The notes under the pieces: model-generated
Database searches by the model: none
What the model saw: the letters and a program-made list of their open reading frames with translations, nothing else
What the model was told of the DNA's origin: nothing
Program-made: the position numbers and the translations under genes
In this document: positions 22,001 through 33,048 of the stretch, one piece after another
Position numbering within the stretch: position 1 is the stretch's first letter
How the letters are laid out: every line of letters begins with the position of its first letter
From: Linyphia triangularis
Taxonomy: Eukaryota; Arthropoda; Arachnida; Araneae; Linyphiidae
DNA: 64,000 nucleotides
Assembly: GCA_963978545.1 (NCBI GenBank)
Contig: OZ021729.1
Coordinates: forward strand, 11,168,001 to 11,232,000
Direction: 5' to 3'

Positions 22001-23404
22001 ACGAAAGCAATTTTGTTTGACATTATCAAAGGGCTTTTATGATTTTGCATATGAAAGGGTGCAGATACAAGGGGTTAATCCAGTAAAACCAGTTTATTTT
22101 TACAAGAATTACATATTTTATTATAATCTATTCATATACTGGTGGTATTGAATTGAGAGTTACGTTGATAATTGCATAAAATGCCAAATATGAGTGTATA
22201 GTATAAATCACTACTTCTGATTATTCTGTAAAAAATGAAATATTCAAACATATTTAGAAAAAAAAAGCAAACGTCTAAACTGAAACAAATTGTTAATGAT
22301 ATATTACATTTTGTAAAATAAATAGTAACATTTAAAAAATCTTATCATGCTTATATATTACTGTCAATTATCTTGCACTGCCATACCAATTGAAGAAACA
22401 AAGACTTGACATCGCACGCACACTCCAAGCAAAAATGACCATTCCATTCACTTGTCACTTCCACCCAGAGTAGAGGCATTTTAGTAATTTGCAACTCACA
22501 ATGGTGCAATGTCACGTGCATGGGAGGGAACAGTATGCCCCACAAGTTTTATTGCTTTGTGTCCTTAGTTTCAAATTCAAGGTCAAGAAAGAAGGGGTCG
22601 TTTTTGTTGATCTTCTGGAGAGAACGAAGGGAAACTTTTCTTGGTCCTAATTTAGCGATAGCTTCTTCATCGGAACTTCTTACAACCTCTGTAGAATTGC
22701 AGTAATGCTATTGTACTGATTTGATCAAAGCTTTTTTTTAATTAGGAATTAGGCATTTTATTTTCCAATTATAATTAAAGGTTCTTGTTTTTTTTGTTTT
22801 TTTTTAATATTTTTAGTGCATGATTTTTTGTACGTTTAGGGGGTGCGATGGCACCCCGATATTAAACCTGTATAATTAATTGCCCTCTGATCAAGAAGAC
22901 AAGAAGTATACCTGCAGAATGCTAATTGGAATAAAAAACTTGCCAGTTATTGGTCCCATCTCCTACTCACAAATGAGAAAATCGTGCTGAAATTGAGAAA
23001 TTTTTTAATGGTATTGTGAGAAATTTTTTAATTTGAGAATCACACAAGGGATAAAGATTCGTTGACCGGTACATTGCATGTCATCACAATCGCGATCTAC
23101 TCGTCCCCTCTCAAGCCTATTCCTTCTACGGATTGTGAAATAAGGAGCTCGATTAGGTGGCTTAAGAATCTGTATTAATGAAACATGAAAAATTTCAGAA
23201 AAAGCTTAATTTTGTTTACCCCCTCTAAATCCATCGATATTGATATTAAATAAAAAATAGATCTTACAAATATTAAAGAAATGTAATTTTTTTTTTTTTT
23301 TTTTTTTTGAATTTGGAGAAAACGGCCATTCAAAAATTATTTCGACGAGATACATCATGGGGGGTGCGGTCGCACTCCCCGCACCCCCCCTAAATCCGCG
23401 CCTG

Positions 23405-23850
23405 ATCCAGAGGTCCGACCAAATGAAAGGAACGCTTTATTATTAGATCAAAACCAATCAGTGGCTCATCCATCATTATTATATGATAAACCTGAATAAC
23501 TTTTTGCTGATAGTATAAAAGTAGTGCCCACGACAGATCTTTCAAATGTATGCTTTATCAACTATCGATGGTAGGTTCTGTGACTACTGGGGTTGTAACG
23601 TGTAACGGGACACCAGGGTTCGATTCCGGAGAAGGTTGGTTGGTTGGAGTTTAACGGCGCAAGGGCAACACTTGCTAATCCTTGCGATAATGCGACAAAT
23701 ATTATTGAATTATTGTATTGTCGACGATCCTTGATAACAGTGCAAAATGTTGAATTAATCCAACGTTTTGAAGTGGTCAAAAATCGAGTTCAAAGATTCT
23801 TTTACATAGGTACATATGAAGCTAATAAAAAAGTGTTAAAAAATTACATC
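23405..23850 (+). pseudogene. 18S rRNA-derived retroposon D1, downstream part and tail
   Basis: After the TSD the 18S match continues: gtccgaccaaatgaaaggaa, cgctttattattagatcaaa, accaatcag, cctgaataactttttgctga, agatctttcaaatgtatgct, atcgatggtaggttctgtga and agggttcgattccggagaag, ending near 23634. From there a non-18S tail begins (ggttggttggagtttaacgg, cgcaagggcaacac, attgaattattgtattgtcg). The same junction and tail occur at 60913. The open frame at 23644-23970 lies in the tail and has no known domain. Confidence 0.85.
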
Positions 23851-24756
23851 ATGGCTTTACCATGTTTGGAAAATGGCAATACACATGGTAACCTTGACCC
23901 CGTAACCAAAAAAAAAAATAACCATTTCACTAAGCAATTAACTTTATTTCACCCATCAAACCTTCGATAGTTTAGTTCATTCGGAATATTCCCCCAAAAA
24001 ATCTGCTTTTATGCAAACCCACCTTAAATAACAGTAAAAAACGTTTAAAAAAACAAAAAAAAAGGAATCGTCTCCTTGTAAAAAAATAATCCACAAAGAA
24101 CTTTAATGCCCTAAGTTTCTCATTACGCGTTAAACGTTTTTAACTTTACAAGATTCCCCAAGAAGCATTTTTAACTTAACCGCATCGTTCTTTGGGAAAG
24201 AATTCTAAATGATTATTTACAGTTGGAGGTGTAGTGCTAATTTCCCTCATTTCACAGAACCCCCCCCCCCCCCCTCCATCCCCATTCCCAAATTAATTTT
24301 GGAAAGTGTTAACAGTTTTAAGTGCTAACCATTTGAGAGTCGCCATAAAAGACGCCGGTGCGGGTTAAAATCGCGATTTATTTATTTTCGTTTAGTTTTT
24401 AAAGCGACATAAAATTCGAGAGAGCCGTGAATTTATGAGCAACTTCTTGAGACGCAAGTGGCTTTAAATCCGCTACTTAAAAATAGAATTTCGCTGTAAG
24501 TGGATTAATGTTGGCTTCAGCTAATGTGGCCTGAGGAAAACTTTGTTTTGTTATGGGACTCTATTTAGAATTAATCGCTTTAAAATACAAGGCAGTAGTA
24601 GTTAATATCAAATTTATGAAGGGTGGTAATAATAAACATCAAAATCGATCTCCATGAAAAATAATATTAAATTCAAGCCTTTATCAGCTCCCTTTGCAAT
24701 GTTAGAGTCCTTATTTTTATCCTTTTATGTACTGACATGACTTATAAGTTATAAGT
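23851..24756. other. No recognisable feature
   Basis: Unique-looking sequence containing a poly-C run (about 24259-24274). No repeat shared elsewhere in the window was found. Confidence 0.45.
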
Positions 24757-26390
24757 TGCTTCAGTTTTCTCATGGAACTGCATTGATTTAAACGCTTTGA
24801 GACAAATTGTGACTTTCAATCTTTCTATTAAGTTCGTTCTTTAATTGTCTGACACAGCATGGGCAAAGTGTTGCTTTTTTGCAAGGCAATAATCAACCAA
24901 CCTTTCTTCAATGGACAGTTCCCGCATTTTTTTAAATTGTGTGAAATTAGTTTATGTACGTGAAGAATATCTTTCTGGTTCCAAATATTCACACAAAAGC
25001 TCTTTAAAAAAATTAGTTATTTAAATATTAAGAAAAGAAAATGCCGCAAAACCAGTCCGATCAAAACACTCCACCATAACTGTGACGTCAAAACTTCCTT
25101 CCGTTTCTATGGTTATCGTGAGATTTCTGCCGAATAGTTAGCGTTAATTTGATATACTATTGCCATATCCCGAACAGGTTGGCGCGATTTTGCGAGAAAC
25201 TGGCAAAACTGGTTTCCGCTGCCGCATTCCAAGCCAAGATGGCCGACCAAACGGTATGGTGGTTAGCGTGCTAGCTTCTAGACCGCGAGGTTGCGGGTTC
25301 GAGTCCCGTGTTAGGCATGAGTGTTTGTAAATGTATGTTGGCTTGTCTAATGACGAATGTTTCCGAGCATTATATCCCTCGTGTTGCTGATGGCGCCAGA
25401 TAATCTGAAAACAACCAACCAATCCAAGCCAAGATGCTTGGGAAGCCTTGACGTCACATTCACTTCGAGCGGAATGAATCGTTTTCTCCCCTAAGTCTAA
25501 CAGGGGAACTTTAATTGAAAATTGAAAAAAGAAAAAGCGCAGTGAGCAGAAATTTTTGTGTTAATGGCCTTTTCGAAACATTTAAAATAGAAAAAATGCT
25601 GGAATTGTTCATCGTTGGATGACTGCACAATCTTTAATCTCTTTAGAAGCATACTAGAGACAAGTTTTTAAGACAATGCAAGGTCACGGTGGATACCTAG
25701 AAGATTTAAAATCATCTATATGTTTGCATATAAAGATGAATAAGCTTCTGCTATCATCCAACAATGAAAAATTCCCGCATTTTTTTATTTTTTTTATTCA
25801 ATTCTAAATGTTCCGAAAAGCCCATAAACATAAAAATTTCTGCTCAATGCGCTTTTTCTTTTTTTAATTTGCGATCGAAATTACCTTGTTAGAGGTTGGC
25901 GAGAAAACGACCCATTTCGTTGACGTTGAACGTGACGTAAAGAGATCTCAAACATCTTGGCTTGAAATGCAGCAGCGGAAACCAAATTTGCAAGTTCCTC
26001 GCATATCACGCCAGCCTGTACGGAATGTGGCAATGGTCTACCAACGCCAACTTTTTTAACGATAACTATTTGGCAGAAACCTCACGATAACCATAGAAAC
26101 GCAGGGGTCTCTTTAAGTTACTAATTTTGTTGACTGTTTTGAGCGGACTGGTTTTGGCCCGGTTTTGGGGCATTTTCTTTTCTTAATATTTAAATAACTA
26201 ATTTTTTTAAAGAACTTTTGTTTAAATATTTGGAATCAGAAAGAAATTCTTCATAAATATGTACCAAGTTCACTCGTTTTTAAAAAATGCGGGAACTGTC
26301 CATTGAAGAACGATCTTCATACAAGTGTATTTCAAAGTCCCATTGGGTCTCAAAGTGTTTAAATTAATCCAATATCATGGCAAAACTGGC
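24757..26390. mobile_element. Foldback palindrome (family K), 1.6 kb
   Basis: Two inverted arms of about 640 bases flank a spacer at roughly 25.63-25.75 kb. Outer ends: ttctcatggaactgcattga and aaacgctttgagac at the left mirror gtctcaaagtgtttaaatta and atccaatatcatggca at the right. Inner landmarks cttcaatggacagttcccgc, aaaagaaaatgcc, tatggttatcgtgag and caagccaagatg occur inverted in the right arm. SINE A copy 5 makes the left arm longer. No coding frame. It resembles Foldback-type or long-TIR elements; superfamily unknown. Confidence 0.88.
25242..25422 (+). mobile_element. SINE A copy 5, inside the foldback left arm
   Basis: The TSD tccaagccaagatg (14 bases) is exact on both sides. The uninterrupted sequence is visible in the right arm and at 15.68 kb, which confirms the insertion point. 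Confidence 0.97.
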
Positions 26391-26541
26391 GAGATTTATA
26401 ACTTTGGTCGATAAATAAAATGTTTTTGTATCCGACTTAAAATAATGTGGTGATCACTTGACCTGACAGGCGTGGATGATCTTGACACCTCATCCTGTTC
26501 CATACAGTAAAAGTTTTTTGAGTTTTGAAATAAAGTAGCTT

Positions 26542-26721
26542 TGCCGACCAAACGGTATAGTGGTTAGCGTGCTGGCTTCTAGACCGGGAGGTTGCGGGTT
26601 CGAGTCCCGTGTAGGCATGGGTGTTTGTAAATGTATGTTGGTTTGTTAAATGACGAAATGTTTCGGCGCATTATAGCCCTCGTGTTGCTGACGGCGCCAG
26701 ATAATCTGAATACAACCAACC
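26542..26721 (+). mobile_element. SINE A copy 6
   Basis: The TSD aaataaagtagctt (14 bases) flanks a full-length copy. One base is missing in the head after the B box (gtgtaggcat). Confidence 0.96.
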
Positions 26722-26735
26722 AAATAAAGTAGCTT

Positions 26736-27290
26736 CAACTCTTTGACTAGTGCATCTTATATCGTCTTTGTTATGTTAGCTATCAATCATGATTTTCTCC
26801 CAACATGTATTCTAGTTTCTGATCTTGCCTTCAAATTTCTACGCACTTCTAAATATGGACACCTCTTTCCACAGCGAGTAAATAAGACACTTTTAAAAAA
26901 TTGGATCCACCTTAAACCAAAATTTGGTTACCATTTAGCTGTAACCAATATTTGGTGGTTAGTTTCAAGATTTAATGGTTCTGCTTCTGACTGTAAGCCC
27001 TATTAAATCATGAAATTAAGCACCAAATGTTGGTTGCAGCTATATGGGAATCAAATTTTGGTGCCAGTTGGAATTTTTTTTGTTTTTTAACCATCAAATG
27101 TCCATGAAATGCGTTCCCCTGTTATATTTTTATAATAAATGTATCCATACTATCTTGTAACCCGTAAACCAATAACTTTGGGGTAATCATTATTTTCAGC
27201 ATTTTTTTTCGGTAATCACAACTACTTCCAAACAGTGCGTAAGATGCAACTCCAGACGTCTAGGGAAAGGAGGAGTCTTTCTCTTGGACA
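26736..27290. other. No recognisable feature
   Basis: Unique-looking sequence. The 87-codon frame at 26743-27006 has no known domain. The words accaaaatttggttaccat and accaatatttggtggttag hint at a small local repeat. Confidence 0.4.
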
Positions 27291-27293
27291 TAT

Positions 27294-27490
27294 GATAGGT
27301 TGGTTTGTACGCTCAAAGTCCTGTTTTTATACATAATGACGGCAAATAAGGCCGTGACCAACAGCTTAACGTGGATTCCGAATCACAAAGATCACCCATG
27401 CCTGTGCAGGGATTCCTACCCAGCACCTTTTGCATGCGAGGTCAGAGCGCTAACCATACAGTCATCAGGTGGGCATGGGCATCTGAATAT
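27294..27490 (-). mobile_element. SINE B copy 1
   Basis: SINE B is a second tRNA-derived family. In its own orientation it reads a head around ggttagagctctggtttcgc and gtgccgggttcgaatcctgg (B-box type), then aggcatggatgttcg and ggaatccacgttaagctg. Here the minus strand carries gcgctctgacctcgcatgca and a decayed B box, followed by ggaatccacgttaagctgtt. TSD not resolved. Confidence 0.8.
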
Positions 27491-27566
27491 AGCTTGAAAT
27501 TACCTACAACATATTTTTTTACGTTTATTTCTTTCAATTTTGCCCTGGATATTTATACATCTTGGA

Positions 27567-27742
27567 GCCGACCAACCGGTATAGTGGTTAGCTTGCTAGC
27601 TTCTAGACCACGAGGTTGCGGGTTCGAGTCCCGTGTTGGCATGGGTGTTTGTAAATGTATGTAGGCTTGTCTAATGACGAATATTTCGGCGCATTATAGC
27701 CCTCGTGTTGCTGACGGCTCCAGATAATCTGAAAACAACCAA
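27567..27742 (+). mobile_element. SINE A copy 7
   Basis: The 15-base TSD ttatacatcttggag flanks the copy. Head word accaaccggtatagtggtta carries one change. Confidence 0.96.
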
Positions 27743-27775
27743 TTATACATCTTGGAGTGAATATTACAACATTAA

Positions 27776-27992
27776 CCTTTAACTGCTGTTTTTGGGTGGT
27801 TTGAGGTTTTTGGCGCAAGAGCAACACATGGTCCATACTGTGCCACACAAATTTGTGAACATCAGTTTAAAGTTTAAGAAACAAAGTATCAGAAAAATTA
27901 ATGTAAAAGTCAAAGATGAGATATTTTAGGGGGTGGAAGCATTCCACAAAAAATGACTCGCGGTCTGTCAGACCGCTTACAGCAGTTAAAGG
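27776..27992. mobile_element. TTAA MITE
   Basis: TTAA at 27772-27775 and 27993-27996 flank the inverted ends CCTTTAACTGCTGT and ACAGCAGTTAAAGG. Inside is ttggcgcaagagcaacac, a word resembling the tail shared by several retroposons in the window, so a SINE fragment may be nested in it. Confidence 0.88.
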
Positions 27993-27996
27993 TTAA

Positions 27997-28830
27997 AGGT
28001 TATTTTTTACCTAGGAGTCTAGTAGTACCTAGAAGGTAACTATCACTTCGATATATCACCTAATTTACCATAATCCGTAATCTAAAATTGAATCCAGTTA
28101 TGATTTACATCCCTATTTCATTGCACTTTACAAATGACCAACTAGTGCAAATATCTGTATATTGTAGCATTACAAGTACAACAGGAATATCCGCAATCAC
28201 TTCAATATGTAGGTTTAAACCGATAAGGCGTCACTACGACGGTAAGCTCAAGATTAGTATATGATGTGAATAGGACTTCCTACGGAATTCTCAACCTTGG
28301 GTCGATTCATAAAAGCATAGTTCAGATGTAATGTCAGACATTCCATTCGCTCTCTGGTCCTTGGGACGCATTCTCGTGATTATGATATGTTGTGAGTTGG
28401 CAAACATAAGGGGGGGGGGGGGAGGAGGCTGTGTTTGGCAAACAATGTCTGACCCCGGTTGTTGCAATTGGAGGGGAGGTTGTGTGTACTTGGGGCTACC
28501 GTGTCTGTGAAGTTTAAGATAGTGGGTGAGTTGGGTTTGAGAAGGGTTATTGATCTTCGGACTTTCGACAGAGGAGGTTTTGTAGGTGGTTAAAGAAGTC
28601 TGTGCTTGAGATTTTGTGTGTGGTAAATAAGCGAAGAACGAACGAGGAACATCAAAAATGTGCGATGTTGCTTGATTTAGAAATAATATAAAATTGTCCA
28701 ATGAATCTGGGACTTGAAAAGGGAACGACAAGTATCTTAAAGTTCTTAAATTATAAAAGCTTTTATTCTTTCTATCCGAAAAAGCATGGGAGGTGGGCCA
28801 CATAATAATTTACTTAAACATATAACAGTG
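27997..28830. other. No gene assigned; long minus-strand open frame of doubtful reality
   Basis: A 170-codon minus-strand frame (28291-28803) is the longest non-repetitive frame here. It is rich in Pro, Gln, Thr and Ser and includes a poly-Pro run that is only the translation of a poly-G tract. I recognise no domain and see no splice sites that fit, so I leave it unassigned. Confidence 0.4.
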
Positions 28831-28833
28831 AGC

Positions 28834-29205
28834 ATGCCCATCTGATAGTTGAGTGACTAGTGCGCTGGCTTCCCATGCCAAAGGTGCCGACCAAACGGTA
28901 TAGTGGTTAGCGTGCTAGCTTCTAGACCGCGAGGTTGTGGGTTCCGAGTCCCGTGTTAGGCATGGGTGTTTGTAAATGTATGTTGGCTTGTCTAATGACG
29001 AATGTTTCGGCGCATTATAGCCCTCGTGTTGCTGACGGCGCCAGATAATCTGAAAACAACCAACCAACCCATGCCAAAGGTGCAGGGCGTGAATCCAGGG
29101 TTTAGGCATGGATGTTCGGTGTGGTTCGAAATTCACATTAAGCTGTAGGCCCCGGCCTGATTAACTGTTAGTGTGCACAAGCATAGGTCGTTGAGCGCAC
29201 CTAAA
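28834..29205 (+). mobile_element. SINE B copy 2, split by SINE A copy 8
   Basis: gcccatctgatagttgagtg, actagtgcgctggcttccca, and after the insertion ggtgcagggcgtgaatccag, ttaggcatggatgttcggtg, cattaagctgtaggccccgg make a complete SINE B. The A-box side and B-box side fall on opposite sides of the inserted SINE A. Confidence 0.85.
28886..29067 (+). mobile_element. SINE A copy 8, nested in SINE B
   Basis: TSD cccatgccaaaggt (14 bases) at 28872-28885 and 29068-29081 lies within SINE B. This dates SINE A activity later than this SINE B copy. Confidence 0.97.
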
Positions 29206-31020
29206 GTGAGCATTATAAGCGTTAACTAAGAAGTGTCAGCAATAGAAAAAGCGCTTCTTCAAAATAAAATGCAAGTTACTAATGAAGCCTACTTCAATTG
29301 AGGCGTTGAACACCAAAATGGATAATCCGACAATGCTTATTTTTCTAGTTGAAGCAGGTTTCCACCCCGTTTTGTTAAAATCATTTATGCCGAAAGTGGT
29401 TTATATAATGGTCAACTAAGTCGGCTATTTAATAAAGATCTAATAGATAGTAGAATAAAGCACATTTGGCATGAGTAGTTTTAATGCAAGTAATTCTTCT
29501 TGATAAAGAATACGCTTTAGACTTGCTATCCAATTCTAATATCGTTGAGTTATTAGTATTGAGAAATAACCCAAAGGGGAAATGTGTGTATCTTTGCTCA
29601 TATAAGCTAAATAATTTGTAGGAATCTAAATGATTTAAATACAAATGCATATATTTATTTGGGTTATCAGGAATTAAAAACTTTTCAATGAAAGCTCTCT
29701 AATCATTGACAAAATTTCATTTGAGAATTTTTGATCGCGGATTTTTTTTTTTTTTATCTAGTTATTAATTTAAAAATTGGTCTTTCAATGTTAGTTTGTG
29801 GTAAGACAATTTTAGAATGTGTGTTCGATTTTTAATATTATAAATATCAATAAAAGGGGTGTAATAAATATCACAAATTTTGCACATTTTAAAATTAGCA
29901 CATTTTTTTTCTCTCGTTAAAGCATACTAATGAAATTACGTGCGTCTGCCAAACAATTTACTCTTTAAAATAGATATTGCATCTTTTGCCAACTTTGTCA
30001 CAAAACTCTCCAATTGAGAGCCATATTTATAGGGAAAAAATCTTTAAATTTATAAAATGTTCAATTTAAGCAATTGGGAAAAAAAATTCAATTTCAGTCT
30101 TTAAATAAACCAAATTGTACACTCTGGGTTATAGAACGTGATGAACAGCAATAGGACCATACGAAGAAGCTGCTTTTTCAGTGACAGTAACTTCCAATCG
30201 AGTTGTTTTTCCTTATTCATATTTTTAAGTAGTTCGATTTCAGTTCACTTTTGTTTTAAAATTCAATCATTCTATAACCTTTATGTAAGGGACATGGAAC
30301 ACTGAAACTATAAAAATAATACCAAAAATTATGTTTTTTGTTAACGTTCTATAAAAATTGCTAAGGTCAATAGTTTTAATTTCGCGTTTAAATTTTTGAA
30401 TTCCGAGGATTTTAAGTGATAAAATCTTTATTTCAACTAACTATTTTAACCTATTGCGCGCTCATTGGAAAAAGTTAAAAATGTATTTTTCTCAGATTCG
30501 CTTTTTTCGCATTTTACGTAAGTCGAAAAAGCTCCTTGCGGTTCATTTTTTGATAAATCCCCCTAATTTTTGTAGAAATAATCTATTGTACATAAATAGA
30601 TACACACATGCTTTTTTATGTCACATAATTGTTTTCTATTTATTTTTTTTTTTTTTATATTAGAAATTTGAAATATGTGCATTTTCTAATGAAAAGTCGC
30701 TAGCTCAAAGTTTGTAATTTTATTTCTGTTAAACTATAGCACCTACAGATAAAAGCATTAGTGAATATGTTTACAATATGCAGATAAACAACTTTAAATT
30801 TTTCTTTCATGTTCGTTAAAATATTGCGCTCACAAGGAGCATTTTGAAAAAGTTAAAATTTCGTATTATTTTTATGTATTTTTCTCAATTTACAATCAAT
30901 TTTATATTATCTCCTCAAATTGTGTTGTCTTTTAAGTCATTTAATTTATGTGTGCGGCAAATTTTATTTAATTCTAAGCACAACTAAAGAATATTGGAAA
31001 AAGTGTCCAGTGTCCTCTTA
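29206..31020. other. No gene; AT-rich with one decayed TTAA-type relative
   Basis: Mostly AT-rich unique sequence. Around 30.45-30.65 kb and 30.79-30.93 kb the words gcgctcattggaaaaagtta and agctccttgcggttcatttt resemble the interior of the 720-bp TTAA element at 37.61-38.33 kb (aacgctccttgcgattcaaa). They may be a decayed relative. Poly-T runs occur near 29740 and 30640. Confidence 0.4.
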
Positions 31021-31022
31021 AT

Positions 31023-31605
31023 GACAGGACTTTCCTGTCCCGCCAGTTCTCATGTTACTATATTAACTTAAACGCTTTGATACCTATTGGTACTTTAACC
31101 CTTTGAGCTCGAACGGTGCCTCTCAGGTGCCACATGATTGGATGCCGCAACTTGAAAGGACCACTAGGTTTGATGCGGAAATTCGATGCAAGGCCAATGA
31201 CTATATTTAGTCTCTATGATGCGGATTCGTAACCGGGGACCGAACCAAAAATGGCGCGAAACGCCTCGAGTTGCTGGTACCTCCGCGCGAAAAAGGCCTC
31301 GAGTGCAAAGGGTTAAAATGGACTTCTATGAAGTTCGTTCTTGAATTGATGGATATCAGCACAAGCTTGTTTCTCGCCATATATAAATGTATGGATGATT
31401 TTCAATATTCTAAGCAACCATCTTGACCTTTCATTATCTTGCATGCTTGTTTCTTTCAAGCTTCCTCAAGAGAAACAAGCTTGAGCTACCATCCAATAGT
31501 TGAAGAAACTACTTCATAGTAGTGGATTTCGAAGTCCCAGTGGGTCTCAAAGTGTTTAAATTAATCTAGTATCATGAGAAAAGGGACAAGACATGTCACA
31601 TCAGT
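31023..31605. mobile_element. Short relative of the foldback family K outer ends
   Basis: The left end gtcccgccagttctcatg, then aacttaaacgctttgatacc, mirrors the right end ggtctcaaagtgtttaaatt, agtatcatgagaaaagggac. The same outer sequences bound the 24.76-26.39-kb palindrome, but here the long inner arms are absent. The middle has a small hairpin around tgcttgtttctttcaagctt. A TTAA MITE is nested in the left arm. Confidence 0.8.
31099..31312. mobile_element. piggyBac-like MITE, second copy
   Basis: TTAA sites lie at 31095-31098 and 31313-31316. Termini CCCTTTGAGCTCGA and TCGAGTGCAAAGGG and the interior match 17578-17767; this copy has an extra segment around ggattcgtaaccggggaccg. Confidence 0.92.
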
Positions 31606-31609
31606 AAAC

Positions 31610-32365
31610 AAGGGGTGTGGAACATCGCACAACTTTCAATTACACTATATTGCTGTTGTAGATTTGTGTAATTTATCATTTTTATATTTTCATCAGTCGC
31701 TTAGAAAAAAAATTGCCAGTTTGGTGATATTTTTTGTGATTATTCTTGTATGGGTCTTTTATTAAAAATAAAAAAAAAATTGGATTTTTGGCGATATTCT
31801 TATCGATAATTCTTATGTTATCCTTTCTTGTAAGTAAAACTGAGCAGAGATTAAAAAAAAAAAAAAAAAAAAAAAAAAACATTGTTGATGAGGTATGCTC
31901 AAGGAAAAAGAACTGTGTTAAAGGCATTCGTTTTTCAACGTTTTACGCCATTAAAGCATTTTTACAGGAATTTTGGTGGTGGGGATGTTTAGAATACCTT
32001 AAGAGGCATTACAACAGCGATTTTGAACAAAATTGTTAGAACCGTTTTTCAGCAATTACTGAAAAACATGATTTTTTCAATGGCAGCTACCTTATACGCA
32101 CGCGCGATTTTGAGGAAAACCTTAATGGTAGGTCCCATGGCCGCCATTTACCCTCATATCAAATTTTAACATCGTAGGTCAATTTGTGCGGGAGTTATGC
32201 TGACCACAGACACACACATACATTTTTTTCTATATCACATTTTTGAAATCAGGATGTTTCATAACGTGGAGAAATTTTAAAAAAATCTAATTTTTTTTAT
32301 TTTTTTTTTGACCGAATGCTATACTTTTATTACCCTATGCATATATATGTGGGTAATTGAAAGTA
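31610..32365 (-). repeat. Repeat family F copy, full length
   Basis: aggggtgtggaacatcgcac opens it, and tatatatgtgggtaattgaa closes it, with all internal landmarks in order. Poly-A runs (about 31853-31880) and T-rich runs near 32290 have expanded. Overlapping open frames are repeat by-products. Confidence 0.9.
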
Positions 32366-33040
32366 ATAAAGGATAAAAATGACGACTTGAATCGAACACC
32401 ACTTATTTCAAATTAATGTTAATCTGAATTCAATGTGAAAAATAAAAAAAAATTAAAAAAATTAATAACTTGACCTATGTAAACAAACTTAAGTTAAACC
32501 CAACCGACTAAGTTATCGTCGCTAAAGCAATACGATAACATTACTAGTTATTAAAATTAAAGCGAAGAAATACATAATAAATTGAAAAAATAATTCTATT
32601 TATTATACAGGGTACTATACTATAAAAGATTATCTCCATTTTGATTTTGAATAATTCATAAAATAATGAAGATAAATTTAAATTGGTAACACTAATGGTT
32701 AAATAGACTCAAAAAGTTCTGGACTTCCACTTGTGCGTCAGGTACAGGCAATCATCCACAGAGCCTATTGTCTGTAAACCGGGCCTTTTAAGTCATTCGA
32801 CACTTTCCTCCTGTATACGATGTTACGAATCTCCAAAAGAAAAAGTTCAGTGGCGTTATGTTAGGTGATCTGGGTGGCCGAGAGGGAAAAACATACAATT
32901 AATAACCAGCGCAAACTATATTTACAAAAGAAACGAGAAACACATAAAATGAATAACACGGGCAGACGGTATTTACAAAATAAAAAGGTCAAAAGGAACT
33001 TTTCTTTGGCAACGTTCACTATAAATGAAAATATTTGAAT
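32366..33040. other. No recognisable feature
   Basis: AT-rich sequence. Nothing shared with the rest of the window, except that ccctgtata... type words near 32.61 kb and 34.18 kb (caccctgtatatttc) may be decayed mirror images around the 33-kb inverted repeats. Confidence 0.4.
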
Positions 33041-33048
33041 TAGAATTA

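Larger units (their letters stand above)
19724..23404. mobile_element. hAT-type transposon, 3.7 kb, degenerate
   Basis: The ends CAGGGGCGGATTTAG and CTAAATCCGCGCCTG are inverted repeats of the hAT type. They are flanked by a perfect 8-base TSD, atccagag (19716-19723 and 23405-23412), the target size expected for hAT. Removing the element and one TSD rejoins 18S-like sequence. The interior is long enough for a transposase, but I see only broken frames. A plus-strand frame around 21.66-21.86 kb includes STRW, a weak hAT-like motif. Family F copy 3 is nested inside. The copy is surely inactive. Confidence 0.9.

Noticed and set aside
28291..28803. 170-codon minus-strand frame
   Set aside because: No recognisable domain, low-complexity Pro/Gln stretches, and part of it is the translation of a poly-G run. 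Kept as unassigned.
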